From the NCBI GenBank assembly GCA_023399455.1, contig JAEWPN010000162.1:1-18937 (forward strand): DNA of 18,937 nucleotides, in the 5' to 3' direction. Positions 1 through 8,055 of this stretch are shown here, piece by piece. The position numbers and the translations under genes were made by a program. Below the pieces are notes generated by a model, which made no database searches, was not told the origin of the DNA, and worked only from the letters and a program-made list of their open reading frames with translations. The DNA comes from Bacillota bacterium. GTDB lineage: Bacteria > Bacillota > Clostridia > Lachnospirales > Lachnospiraceae. Position 1 is the first letter of the stretch. Each line of letters opens with the position of its first letter.

Positions 1-949
1 TCTCATCCTCCGCATCCCGCATCGCATACTTGAAGAAGAGCTTTTGAAGGATCGTAGCGATAAAGATAATGACCAAAAGAACGATCGCCATCGCCGACGC
101 AAGACCTACTTTCTGGCTGACATGAGCAATTTCGTTCATGATGACGAAATAGGTGCCCGTTCCATTCGCACCGCTGGTAATAACATAGGGCGGTTCAAAA
201 GCGCTTAAGGAACCGGTAATGGATAAAATAACGTTGAGAGTTACAATTGTCTTGATGCTCGGCAATATGATATACCGAAACTGTTGAAATCTATTTGCAC
301 CGTCCAGCTCAGCCGCCTCGTACAGCTCTGCGTCCACAGACATAATCGCTCCGATAAAGAGAACCATGTTCTGTCCGAAGTAACGCCATACGCTTGTGGC
401 AACCAGTGAAATGTTGTTGATACTCTGGTCCTTCAGCCAGTACGGAAGATTTTCCAATTCAAAACCACACCATTGAAGGACCGTATCGAACACAAATCCT
501 CTTGTATAAAAAAACTTAAAGATAAATCCAATTGCAATTCCGCTGATCAGGTAAGGGAAAAACATAAAGCCCTTGAAAATGCTCCCCCCCTTTACCTTGA
601 AGCTGAGTATGGTCGCCAAATATAAGGCAATGGCGAGCTGCACCATAGCTCCGCCTATGTAATAAAGGCTGAGCTTCAAAGCTCCGAAGCAGTCGTCTCT
701 CTTGAACACCTGGATGTAATTCTCCAGCCCTACGAATTTCCTCGGCCCTATGTATTTCATCTTATAAAAACTGAATTTGAACATTTCCCCAAAGGGAAAA
801 TAGGTAAAGGTAAACAGCAATAAAAGAGGTATAAACATAAATGCTACTATGATAATTGTCTGTTGCCCTTTTCTGCTCTTTGCCCATTTCAGAAAATAAA
901 AGGGCTTTTTCTCTTTTGTCTGCACAACCCGTTCTGCAGCAGCCGACAT
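1..949 (-). CDS. CUT1-family sugar ABC transporter permease (MalF/UgpA-like), C-terminus cut by window edge
   Basis: Integral membrane subunit of a carbohydrate ABC importer. I translated the minus strand from ATG at 949-947. The frame stays open for 316 codons to the left edge, so only the last few residues are probably missing. The start follows AAGGAGG with about 9 nt spacing and begins MSAAAERVVQTKEKK. The first membrane helix lies near residues 28-48, followed by several more hydrophobic segments. The EAA loop that contacts the ATPase is visible as EAAELDGANRFQQF at about residues 208-222. The gene lies 156 nt downstream of the solute-binding protein gene on the same strand, the usual CUT1 order. 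The partner MalG-type permease would be expected just beyond the edge. A 64-codon open frame at 762-956 is an out-of-frame shadow. The family is secure; the transported sugar cannot be read from the sequence. Confidence 0.95.
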   Translation of the reverse strand, partial: MSAAAERVVQTKEKKPFYFLKWAKSRKGQQTIIIVAFMFIPLLLLFTFTYFPFGEMFKFSFYKMKYIGPRKFVGLENYIQVFKRDDCFGALKLSLYYIGGAMVQLAIALYLATILSFKVKGGSIFKGFMFFPYLISGIAIGFIFKFFYTRGFVFDTVLQWCGFELENLPYWLKDQSINNISLVATSVWRYFGQNMVLFIGAIMSVDAELYEAAELDGANRFQQFRYIILPSIKTIVTLNVILSITGSLSAFEPPYVITSGANGTGTYFVIMNEIAHVSQKVGLASAMAIVLLVIIFIATILQKLFFKYAMRDAEDE

Positions 950-975
950 ACCGCATCCTCCTTATCTACCGTCTT

Positions 976-1029
976 TACCGTCGATTGACAAGGTTTTTCA
1001 CGTGTGTGTGACCTTGTCAATCGATGGTA
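976..1029. repeat. 19-bp inverted repeat / stable hairpin between binding-protein and permease genes
   Basis: The arms at 976-994 (TACCGTCGATTGACAAGGT) and 1011-1029 (ACCTTGTCAATCGATGGTA) are complementary at 18 of 19 positions, with one G-T pair, around a 16-nt GT-rich loop. In the leftward transcript this is a strong hairpin in the 156-nt gap between the two transporter genes. No U-run follows it before the permease ribosome binding site, so it looks more like an mRNA-stabilising or processing structure than a full terminator. Such hairpins are known to keep binding-protein mRNA more abundant than permease mRNA. The right arm has a near copy at 12931-12949. Confidence 0.85.
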
Positions 1030-1105
1030 TTATTGCCCGGGAAATGAAAAGCCACCCTCCCAAGCAACAAATGATGCTATGCAACTATGAAATGAATTAC
1101 TAAAA

Positions 1106-2560
1106 TTAGTTTGTCACTTCCACTCCCACCGTCTCCTGAGCGCTGGTCCATGCCTCGTTCCACTGCGCCATAATTTCGTCAAAGGTCATATCTCCGTTGG
1201 CTGCATGCTCAATAATAGCCTGAATCTTGCTGTCGCCTCCGCTGTTGATATTGAGCTCGGATTCCGCATTCAGCTCGTTTAAGATATCCTCTTCGCCAGC
1301 CACTGCCGGTTCGTCAGCTATGAATTCAATGCCGTCAAAAGCTGAGTAAAGCGCCGGATATTCTCCGTCCATGCTGATCGGAACGCCGCCTTCGTTATAG
1401 GCAAATCCCGATTCCTCTGTCATCCATTTTACAAAAACCATAGCTGCCGCTTTATTGTCATCTGAAGCATTTACGTTAATTCCATAGTTATAGTCAGGGC
1501 CTGCTGAAGCGTACTGCTTGCCTCCTACTGTGATAGGAAAAGACATATATCCAATATCATCGCCATGCTCTCCGGCATCTACCATCTGGGAGTAAGCCCA
1601 TGAGCCAAGTACCATACAACCGATTTCTCCGTTGTTTATCATACCCTTGCAGCCTTCCCAGTCTGTAGTGGTATAGTCATCTTCAATCAGCCCGTTAGCT
1701 GTCGCATCATATAAAATCTTATATACTGCATAAGCATGAGTATCGTCTCCATAATTCTGGAAAGGATCCTGCGTATGTATAAGCTCCTGATTCATGTACT
1801 TGCTGGAACCGGTAGCGGAACCGTTGATATATGCATCCCATGCTCCCATGGTCCAGCCTGCTGCATAATTGGTATACAGCGGAATCGCATCCGTGTTGTC
1901 CTTAACCGCCTGCAGTGCCGCAATGAATTCCTCGGGAGTCTTGGGAATAGCCGTGATTCCCGCCTGCTCGAAAACTGCCTTGTTGTATACGATACCCTGA
2001 GCATTACCGGTGGAGGCTATGCCGTATACTGTGTTGTCATACATCCACTGGTCAGCGAATCTGACTACCTTGCTCACATCATCCAGGCTGCCGTAAGGCA
2101 CGAAATACTCGCTTAAAAGATTCTTATCAACTGCAGGAATCATTATGATATCTCCCCAATTGCCGGCAGTCAGCCTAAGCAGCGCATCATCCGCATAGTT
2201 GGTAACGCCTTCTACCTCTACTGTAATATTCGGATACGTTTCGTTGAATTTTGCAATATAGCTGTCTATCATTCCGCTATCGATCAAGTCTGTTCTGTGA
2301 GTAAGCCATTTTATGGTAGTAGTTATATCCTTATAGCTTTCTCCCAGAACGATATTCGTATAGCTCAGCTCACCCGTCGAAGCAGTGTCCTCTGCTGCCG
2401 CATCGTCTCCAGTTTCCTCAGTAGTTTCCGCCGGTGCCTCCTCGGTCACTTCCTCATTCGTGTTTACTGCCGCACTTTCGCCGCTTCCAGAGCCGCATGC
2501 CGCCATCGACAGGGTAAGTACCGCCGCCATGCTGAGTGCCAATACTTTTTTCAGTTTCAT
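1106..2560 (-). CDS. Extracellular solute-binding lipoprotein of CUT1 sugar ABC transporter
   Basis: Captures a carbohydrate outside the cell and delivers it to the adjacent permease. The 484-residue product starts with a lipoprotein signal peptide: KLKK, a hydrophobic core, and the lipobox LSMAAC with Cys22 as the predicted lipidated residue. An acidic, low-complexity linker rich in Glu, Ala and Thr runs to about residue 65, then a family 1 solute-binding fold (for example TIKWLTHRTD, NGEIGCMVLGSWA). The start at 2560 has AAGGAGG 8-9 nt upstream. It is the first gene of the leftward transporter operon, diverging from an araC-type gene that is a natural candidate regulator. No clean -35/-10 pair was found. 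A lone TATAAT at 2662-2657 could be the -10. Length is normal for the family. The ligand is unknown; alpha-galactosides or related glycosides are a context-based guess. Confidence 0.95.
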   Translation of the reverse strand: MKLKKVLALSMAAVLTLSMAACGSGSGESAAVNTNEEVTEEAPAETTEETGDDAAAEDTASTGELSYTNIVLGESYKDITTTIKWLTHRTDLIDSGMIDSYIAKFNETYPNITVEVEGVTNYADDALLRLTAGNWGDIIMIPAVDKNLLSEYFVPYGSLDDVSKVVRFADQWMYDNTVYGIASTGNAQGIVYNKAVFEQAGITAIPKTPEEFIAALQAVKDNTDAIPLYTNYAAGWTMGAWDAYINGSATGSSKYMNQELIHTQDPFQNYGDDTHAYAVYKILYDATANGLIEDDYTTTDWEGCKGMINNGEIGCMVLGSWAYSQMVDAGEHGDDIGYMSFPITVGGKQYASAGPDYNYGINVNASDDNKAAAMVFVKWMTEESGFAYNEGGVPISMDGEYPALYSAFDGIEFIADEPAVAGEEDILNELNAESELNINSGGDSKIQAIIEHAANGDMTFDEIMAQWNEAWTSAQETVGVEVTN

Positions 2561-2951
2561 AATAGGTATTCCTCCTTTTTGTTTTGCTTGTTTTCTGTAT
2601 TAAGTTCCCGGTAAAATTTATTTATTTGGCAAATTTTACTCTGTAACTTTATTTTAATTATATTTAACTTTATTTTTTAATCATCATTATTTCTTGTTTT
2701 TAATCTTTAATTCTTGCATCAATTGTATATTTCCTCCTTTTACACAATTTTTATATCTATTTTTTATGCAATATTTATAAACTATTATTTTTTAAAAGCT
2801 ATAAAAAATATACTTTTTTTACTTTTTAGTCATTTTTATCTTTTTATTACTTTTTATTTAAGTAATCAATTTGTAATTTATACATATTCATAGTATAATT
2901 GTTACATAAATAACCGTGAATTCTTCTTTCATACAGAGATAGGAGGCCCAT
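2561..2951. other. AT-rich divergent intergenic region between transporter operon and araC-type gene
   Basis: This 391-bp stretch is very AT-rich by eye, far more than the flanking genes. It holds the araC promoter (2871-2899, plus strand) and T5-T7 tracts roughly every 8-10 bp at 2814-2855, which would be expected to bend DNA. A lone minus-strand -10 hexamer TATAAT lies at 2662-2657. A minus-strand AAAGGAGG at 2740-2733 is followed by a 10-11-codon mini-ORF. No larger gene is visible. It is the likely control region of the sugar transporter operon. Confidence 0.8.
2871..2899 (+). promoter_or_regulatory. Sigma-A type promoter for the araC-type gene
   Basis: TTGTAA at 2871-2876 and a perfect TATAAT at 2894-2899 are separated by 17 bp. 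The start codon lies 52 nt past the -10 and has a good AGGAGG site. T-tracts immediately upstream could act as an UP-like element. Confidence 0.75.
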
Positions 2952-3884
2952 ATGAATTTTACCGACGATTTTGAGAGCTATTTAGCCGCTTTGCCGCGAC
3001 TTGGACCGGATAAGCCCGCAGACATTTTTCTGGGCAATAAATATGAACTAAATAAAGACACCGACGAGAAGCTGATATCAATTCTTTCCGGCGGTGCCCT
3101 GGAAGCTTCCTTTCCATATTCCTTCAGCCTTAACCCACTCAACTGCTACTTGCTTCTGTATACTGAGGAAGGATACGGGAAACTACACTTCGAGAGCAAT
3201 ATTTACTCGCTGGAGAGCAACACTTTACTGTTTCTAAAATGCGATAAGAAGATGAAGCTGGAAATTGCTGTATCGCCATGGAATTACAGCGTCTTTTTTA
3301 TTAAGGGAGAAATTCTGAATTTTTATTACGATTTATTATCCCAGTACGGCTTTCCCCTTTACGTACTGCCGGAGCATTCCACCATCATACGCAATATTCA
3401 GAAGCTTTCCCTGGGCAGTACAACCGGCAGCATCCGTAACAAACTGTACGATTCCCGATATCTGGCCGACATCATCTGTGACCTGCTCATGGAAAGTATG
3501 GAAGCTGACAATCCCGAAACAAAGGTACCCGCATATTTACAGGAAATGAAAGCCCTGTTCGACATCGCCTATCAGGAGAACTACACGCTGGATGAACTGG
3601 AAGCTCATTTTTCTACAAGTAAGTACCGGCTATGCCGGGAATTCCGTTTCCATTACGGAGAATCCCCGCTGCAATATCTGAACGGAAAACGGATTGAAAT
3701 CGCCAGGGACCTTCTTCTCACTACGGATTACCGCGTCCATGAGGTAGGCAGTCTGGTGGGAATCGACAATACCAATCATTTCATCTATTTATTCAAAAAA
3801 GAAACGGGCATGACTCCGCTGTCCTATAAAAAGAAGCTGCCGGATATTACCCGTAAACAATTTCTGCCTCTATACATAAAATGA
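2952..3884 (+). CDS. AraC-family transcriptional regulator
   Basis: Sugar-responsive type DNA-binding regulator of 310 residues. The C-terminal AraC/XylS domain spans about residues 200-297. The first helix-turn-helix is near 211-231 (TLDELEAHFSTSKYRLCREF), and the second is near 262-283 (VHEVGSLVGIDNTNHFIYLF), followed by KKETGMTPLSYKK, the classic family ending. The N-terminal 190 residues have the mixed-strand look of a cupin-like effector domain, though no specific ligand motif is seen. ATG at 2952 follows AGGAGG by 6 nt. The gene diverges from the sugar-binding protein gene, the usual placement for a regulator of the transporter operon. mgtC starts 49 nt downstream on the same strand and may be co-transcribed. 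Whether it activates or represses, and with what effector, is not visible. Confidence 0.93.
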   Translation: MNFTDDFESYLAALPRLGPDKPADIFLGNKYELNKDTDEKLISILSGGALEASFPYSFSLNPLNCYLLLYTEEGYGKLHFESNIYSLESNTLLFLKCDKKMKLEIAVSPWNYSVFFIKGEILNFYYDLLSQYGFPLYVLPEHSTIIRNIQKLSLGSTTGSIRNKLYDSRYLADIICDLLMESMEADNPETKVPAYLQEMKALFDIAYQENYTLDELEAHFSTSKYRLCREFRFHYGESPLQYLNGKRIEIARDLLLTTDYRVHEVGSLVGIDNTNHFIYLFKKETGMTPLSYKKKLPDITRKQFLPLYIK

Positions 3885-3933
3885 AAAAACGGTACAATAT
3901 CAGTATCATTTTATTGAAAAAGGGGTTTTATGC

Positions 3934-4620
3934 ATGATTACAACATTAGCAGAAGATCATTTTTATCTTTCCATTGTAATAAGACTGATCATCGCCATGA
4001 TTATGGGCGCTCTCATCGGTTTTGAACGGGCCTCGAAGAAGAGTACGGTGGGACTGCGCACCTTTTCTATCGTCTGCGTGGCTTCCGCCCTCACCATGGT
4101 CATTAACGAATATTTAATCAGTCTCTATGGCACCGGCGATGCAGGCCGCCTTGCCGCACAGGTCATAAGCGGTATCGGCTTTCTGGGCATGGGCAGCATC
4201 ATCCTCACCTCCCGCAATCAGATTCGCGGCCTGACTACCGCCGCCACTCTATGGGCAACCGCCATACTCGGCATCTCAGTCGGCGCAGGGATGATCATTC
4301 CAAGCTGTATCACCTTCGTTATCATGATGTTCATCATCACTGCTCTATCGCATATAAGTGCCCATCTGGAAAAATATAACCGGATCATGACCATTTATCT
4401 GGAGGTGGATAAGAATGTAGGATTACAGCATATTATCGATATCTTCGCAGAAAACGGATATGAGGTGGCTCAGCTTGTGAAGCATAAGAGCTCTCCCGAA
4501 GGGGATCTGACGGTACAGCTCGATCTGGACCTGAAGGGAAAATATCTGCATTCGGATATCATTTACAGGCTTAGCCAGCTGGAGAGCATTCATTATATTG
4601 AAGAAGTGAAAAGGCTTTAG
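3934..4620 (+). CDS. MgtC/SapB family membrane protein
   Basis: A 228-residue inner-membrane protein. Four to five hydrophobic helices occupy about residues 10-140. They carry the MgtC signature: ER...K....LRT at 31-43, SGIGFLGMG at 79-87, and RGLTTAATLW at 98-107. The C-terminal 85 residues form a soluble ACT-like domain (MTIYLEVDKNVGLQHIIDIF). Family members are linked to magnesium limitation and membrane potential or ATP synthase control in some bacteria; SapB-type relatives in Gram-positives are mostly uncharacterised. ATG at 3934 follows AGGGG by about 8 nt. An ATG at 3930 is in another frame. The gene lies 49 nt after the araC-type gene and ends at a strong hairpin facing lacI. I see no functional link to sugar use. 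Confidence 0.93.
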   Translation: MITTLAEDHFYLSIVIRLIIAMIMGALIGFERASKKSTVGLRTFSIVCVASALTMVINEYLISLYGTGDAGRLAAQVISGIGFLGMGSIILTSRNQIRGLTTAATLWATAILGISVGAGMIIPSCITFVIMMFIITALSHISAHLEKYNRIMTIYLEVDKNVGLQHIIDIFAENGYEVAQLVKHKSSPEGDLTVQLDLDLKGKYLHSDIIYRLSQLESIHYIEEVKRL

Positions 4621-4628
4621 ATTAAAAG

Positions 4629-4672
4629 ACCACCCTTTGGATGGAATTAACCTTTGTCCAAAGAGTGGTTTT
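4629..4672. terminator. Bidirectional terminator between mgtC and lacI-type genes
   Basis: The arms ACCACCCTTTGGA (4629-4641) and TCCAAAGAGTGGT (4657-4669) pair at 12 of 13 positions with a 15-nt loop. Short T-runs flank both sides: TTTTC on the plus strand, CTTTTAAT on the minus strand. It sits between two convergent genes and could serve both. Confidence 0.8.
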
Positions 4673-4677
4673 CATGT

Positions 4678-5706
4678 TTAAGATATTTTCTTTCTGTTTA
4701 CGCTGTCCTTGAGTACAATATGCCCTTCTACAATCGTTACTCCCTGCTTATAATATTCTCCCGATATTTTACGCAAAAGGTTGTTGATACTCTTTCGCGC
4801 CATTTCCTTCATATCGACCTCGTAGGTAGTTATCTCCACATCGCACAATCCTGGATAAAGATAGTTATCGAATCCTACCACAGAAATATCCTCAGGCACA
4901 CGGTAGCCATTTTCCTTTAACTTTTTGATGAGCTGACTGGCTGCCAAGTCGCAGTTGCACACGAAGGCTGTAGGCATCTTTGCCGGAAGCTGCAGTTCAA
5001 AGCCAAGATCCGATCTGCCCGTAACCGGGTCTCTGTCCTCTACTATCCACTCCTCCCTCGTGTTCTGTCCGTGCTCCAGCAGAGATTTCGCATAACCGAA
5101 ATAACGGTCCATTATACTCCCTGTGCTCAGCAGTGTTCCCACATAAGCGATTTGTGTATGCCCCATATCGAACAGGTAATTCGTAAGCTTATACATTCCG
5201 TAATAATTATCGGTTATGATGGCATCACATTCATGCCTTTTATCATAAAAATCGAGATAGACAAGGGGCGTTTTTACCGAACTTCCGAGCATTTCCAGGT
5301 ATTTGTCACAAAGAAGACCTATGACAATCATACCGTCCACCTTTTCTTCCTGAAGGAGCTTTGGAAGGACTAATGACTTCTCATCTTCGATACCCAGCAC
5401 CTCCAGCATAGTAAAGCAATCCTTATGCAGGGCCCTCTGTGCTACCTCTTGATACATCTCCCAATAGAAGGACTTATATTTATCCAGAAAACGGTCGGAT
5501 ACAAGTACTCCTATATTATAGCTCTTACGGCTCCTTGCCAGCTTGAGTGCCGAAGGCTGCTTATACCCCATCTCCGCCGCCAGCTTTACAATCTTCTCGC
5601 GGACCTCTTCGCTGACGCCCTTCTGTCCGGACAACGCTTTGGATACCGTGACCACACTGACATTCATCATCTCCGCAATATCAGCCATTTTAACCGTCTT
5701 TGCCAT
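4678..5706 (-). CDS. LacI-family transcriptional regulator
   Basis: A 342-residue regulator with the standard LacI layout. The N-terminal helix-turn-helix is at residues 6-27 (KMADIAEMMNVSVVTVSKAL), a hinge helix follows near 52-60, and then comes a periplasmic-binding-protein-like effector domain starting at YNIGVLV. The C-terminal domain contains VPEDISVVGFDN, typical of the family. ATG at 5706 follows GAAAGGAG. The gene lies 22 nt downstream of the alpha-galactosidase gene, so it is probably the second gene of that operon. It would then control its own operon in response to the galactoside or a breakdown product. The operator is not certain: no CG-centred palindrome is obvious near the upstream promoter, only an AT-only near-palindrome at 7982-7998. 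Confidence 0.95.
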   Translation of the reverse strand: MAKTVKMADIAEMMNVSVVTVSKALSGQKGVSEEVREKIVKLAAEMGYKQPSALKLARSRKSYNIGVLVSDRFLDKYKSFYWEMYQEVAQRALHKDCFTMLEVLGIEDEKSLVLPKLLQEEKVDGMIVIGLLCDKYLEMLGSSVKTPLVYLDFYDKRHECDAIITDNYYGMYKLTNYLFDMGHTQIAYVGTLLSTGSIMDRYFGYAKSLLEHGQNTREEWIVEDRDPVTGRSDLGFELQLPAKMPTAFVCNCDLAASQLIKKLKENGYRVPEDISVVGFDNYLYPGLCDVEITTYEVDMKEMARKSINNLLRKISGEYYKQGVTIVEGHIVLKDSVNRKKIS

Positions 5707-5728
5707 TTTTCCGCTCCTTTCGTTCGTT

Positions 5729-7945
5729 TTATAGAACCGCTTTCAAATGATATAGTCTCCCTTTAAAATCCCCCCATAAATTCTCCGCCTGGATCCCCGC
5801 TTTCATCAGCGTGTCCCCGTAATACTCCACTCCTTCGCCCTCTATCCGGTATTTCATATTCGGGTCCAGGCCCTTCAAATATATTCTGCGGCTATGATAA
5901 TTTGGACAGTTCAGTACTTGTATATAAGTAACCAGCGCTTCCTTTTTGTCCTTACTCACTACTGCGTAGCAATCGTACCGATGATTTTCTCTATAGGAGG
6001 CAATTCGATAATAATCGCCGCTGCGGACCAAATCGTTGTATTTATGATACATAGCTATCTGAGAGGGAATCATCTTTCTATCCTCCTCAGGTATCCTCGT
6101 CACGTCCAGCTCGTAGCCGAAGGTACCTGCCAGCGCCACGTATCCCCTCGTCTCAAAAGGAGTAGTTCTGCCTACCGTATGGTTCGGGCAATCGGATACA
6201 TGAGCACCCATTGCAGAAAGAGGATATATGAGCGCTGTTCCCTCCTGGATCTCCAGACGTTCTATCGCATCCGTATCGTCGGAGCACCATATTTGCGGAC
6301 TGTAATAGAGCATACCGGGGTCGAACCGCGCACCGCCGCCGGAGCAATTCTCTAACAACAGGTATGGAAATTCCTCAGTAAGGCGATTCTGCAATTCATA
6401 CAATGCCAGGACATAGCGGTGATAAAGCTCTCCCTGTCTGTCTGCGGAAAGCTTGGCACTTCCAATATCGGAAAGCGGACGGTTCATATCCCATTTCACA
6501 TATTCGATGTTAGCGCTTCGAAGGATTCCCGCCACACATTCATATACGTAGTCCCGAACTTCCTCCCTCGTTATGTCAAGAACATACTGGTTTCTTGCAA
6601 GTGCTGCCCTTCTGCCCGGTATTGCGATTGCCCAGTCCGGATGGTTTCTATATAAATCGGAATCGGGAGAAATCATCTCCGGCTCGAACCATATGCCGAA
6701 TTTCATTCCAAGCTTATTTACTTCCTTTACGAGAAAATCCAAGCCCCCTTTTAATTTTTCCTCATTTACCTGCCAGTCACCAAGTGCCCGATTGTCGCTG
6801 TCTCTATTCCCGAACCAGCCGTCGTCCATAACGAGCATCTCTATTCCAAGCTCTGAAGCCTGCCTCGCAATAGCTAATAATTTATCTGTATCGAAATCGA
6901 AATAAGTAGCTTCCCAATTGTTGATCAGTACGGGTCTCTTCTTATCCTTATATTCTCCTCTTATCAGATGATTCCTATATAAGTCGTGGAAAGTGCGGGT
7001 CATGCCGCCGATTCCGTTTTCCGAATATACCAAAACAGCCTCAGGTGCCTGAAATCCTTCTCCCGTACCGAGCTTCCAGCAAAAATCCTCAGAATTGATT
7101 CCCATCGTCAGACGGACGCTGTCAAATTGATTCACTTCCTCCTGAACGATGAAGTTACCCGAATAGACGAAGTGCACGGCATAGACCTCTCCCGCATCCT
7201 GGGATGCACCTTCCGTCATCAGTGCCATAAATGGATGCTCCTGATGCCCCGGTTCTCCCCGCAGGGAGGATACTGCATATTTACCGAAGCCAATCTTCTG
7301 CCTCTGGATATGGCGCTCTCTTGCCCAAGAGCCGTGCAGTGTCATTCGTTCGAATTTCTTGTTGTCCATATCCAGACAAGCTGACAGGACCTTAGTCAGA
7401 TACAGGTCTTTTTTAGAAGCATTTTCCACATAAACGCTTCTCGTTATCACATCCACATCTTCAAAGGCAGTGTACATAAGAGTTACAACAAGCCCCAGCG
7501 CCTTATCCTCGCATAGAATCTCCAGCGTAGTACAATGCCCCGCTCCTCCGAAAGTAGCCGGCAAGCCGGTAAGATCAGGCTTGCCGGTACATATTTTATG
7601 GGACACTACGGAAAGACTCACCCCTCGATGTCCCTCCTGCGAAATCACATCGATGCAGCCGTCTCTGTAATCTCCCAACCCGTGCCCAGGGTACTCCATT
7701 GGAAAGGAATCCATAAAGGAACACTTATCCCTATTGTTTTTCGAGGGCACAAAAGGAGCTTCCCCCGTCCGAAGCAGATAAGTCACATCATGGTCTTTCA
7801 GCTTGCTCCCGTAATATATGTGTCCGAGAAAATTATCCTCATCCACCACAGCCATAATATAGGAAGTATTCGGCGTATCTAATTTAAAAACGCACTTCGC
7901 TGCATGAGCATTCTGTGGCTCCAAATCATAATGTTTTATTCCCAT
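5729..7945 (-). CDS. Alpha-galactosidase, glycoside hydrolase family 36
   Basis: Cytoplasmic retaining hydrolase releasing terminal alpha-linked galactose. The 738-residue length matches bacterial GH36 enzymes of the AgaA/AgaB/MelA/RafA type, and no signal peptide is seen. The catalytic barrel is clear: MLVMDDGWFG, GMKFGIWFEPEM, then YVKWDMNR with the predicted nucleophile Asp486, and WCSDDTDA at 553-560 with the acid/base Asp556 (or Asp557). The spacing of about 70 residues between the two agrees with characterised enzymes. The N-terminal 330 residues form the usual beta-sandwich domain, including the PATFGGAGH region. ATG at 7945 follows AGGAGA by about 7 nt. A perfect-consensus promoter lies just upstream, and the LacI regulator follows in the same operon. 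Likely substrates are melibiose, raffinose-family sugars or galactosyl-glycerols; the sequence cannot decide. Confidence 0.96.
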   Translation of the reverse strand: MGIKHYDLEPQNAHAAKCVFKLDTPNTSYIMAVVDEDNFLGHIYYGSKLKDHDVTYLLRTGEAPFVPSKNNRDKCSFMDSFPMEYPGHGLGDYRDGCIDVISQEGHRGVSLSVVSHKICTGKPDLTGLPATFGGAGHCTTLEILCEDKALGLVVTLMYTAFEDVDVITRSVYVENASKKDLYLTKVLSACLDMDNKKFERMTLHGSWARERHIQRQKIGFGKYAVSSLRGEPGHQEHPFMALMTEGASQDAGEVYAVHFVYSGNFIVQEEVNQFDSVRLTMGINSEDFCWKLGTGEGFQAPEAVLVYSENGIGGMTRTFHDLYRNHLIRGEYKDKKRPVLINNWEATYFDFDTDKLLAIARQASELGIEMLVMDDGWFGNRDSDNRALGDWQVNEEKLKGGLDFLVKEVNKLGMKFGIWFEPEMISPDSDLYRNHPDWAIAIPGRRAALARNQYVLDITREEVRDYVYECVAGILRSANIEYVKWDMNRPLSDIGSAKLSADRQGELYHRYVLALYELQNRLTEEFPYLLLENCSGGGARFDPGMLYYSPQIWCSDDTDAIERLEIQEGTALIYPLSAMGAHVSDCPNHTVGRTTPFETRGYVALAGTFGYELDVTRIPEEDRKMIPSQIAMYHKYNDLVRSGDYYRIASYRENHRYDCYAVVSKDKKEALVTYIQVLNCPNYHSRRIYLKGLDPNMKYRIEGEGVEYYGDTLMKAGIQAENLWGDFKGRLYHLKAVL

Positions 7946-7994
7946 AATATTCTCCTAAGCATTTTTTAAGTTAAAATAAAGTAATTTTAATTAA

Positions 7995-8022
7995 ATTATA
8001 AATTAAATATGAGTAATGTCAA
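7995..8022 (-). promoter_or_regulatory. Consensus sigma-A promoter for the alpha-galactosidase-lacI operon
   Basis: On the minus strand, TTGACA (8022-8017) and TATAAT (8000-7995) both match consensus perfectly with a 16-bp spacer, about 50 bp ahead of the alpha-galactosidase start. Such a strong core implies repression. An AT-only near-palindrome at 7982-7998 (TAATTT/AAATTA arms) overlaps the start region and is a possible, weakly supported operator. The promoter makes this operon at least partly independent of the upstream glp operon. Confidence 0.85.
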
Positions 8023-8055
8023 CCTCATTTCATATTATTTATTTTTTTTATGTTA

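Noticed and set aside
3876..3914. Perfect 9-bp inverted repeat ATAAAATGA/TCATTTTAT between the araC-type and mgtC genes
   Set aside because: Almost only A-T pairs, a 21-nt loop and no following T-run, so it is unlikely to be a terminator. It includes the araC stop codon.
5732..5746. cre-like sequence on the minus strand (TTGAAAGCGGTTCTA) at the end of the alpha-galactosidase gene
   Set aside because: It misses the consensus near its 3' end, lies inside codons for the last residues (KAVL), and is not near a recognised promoter.
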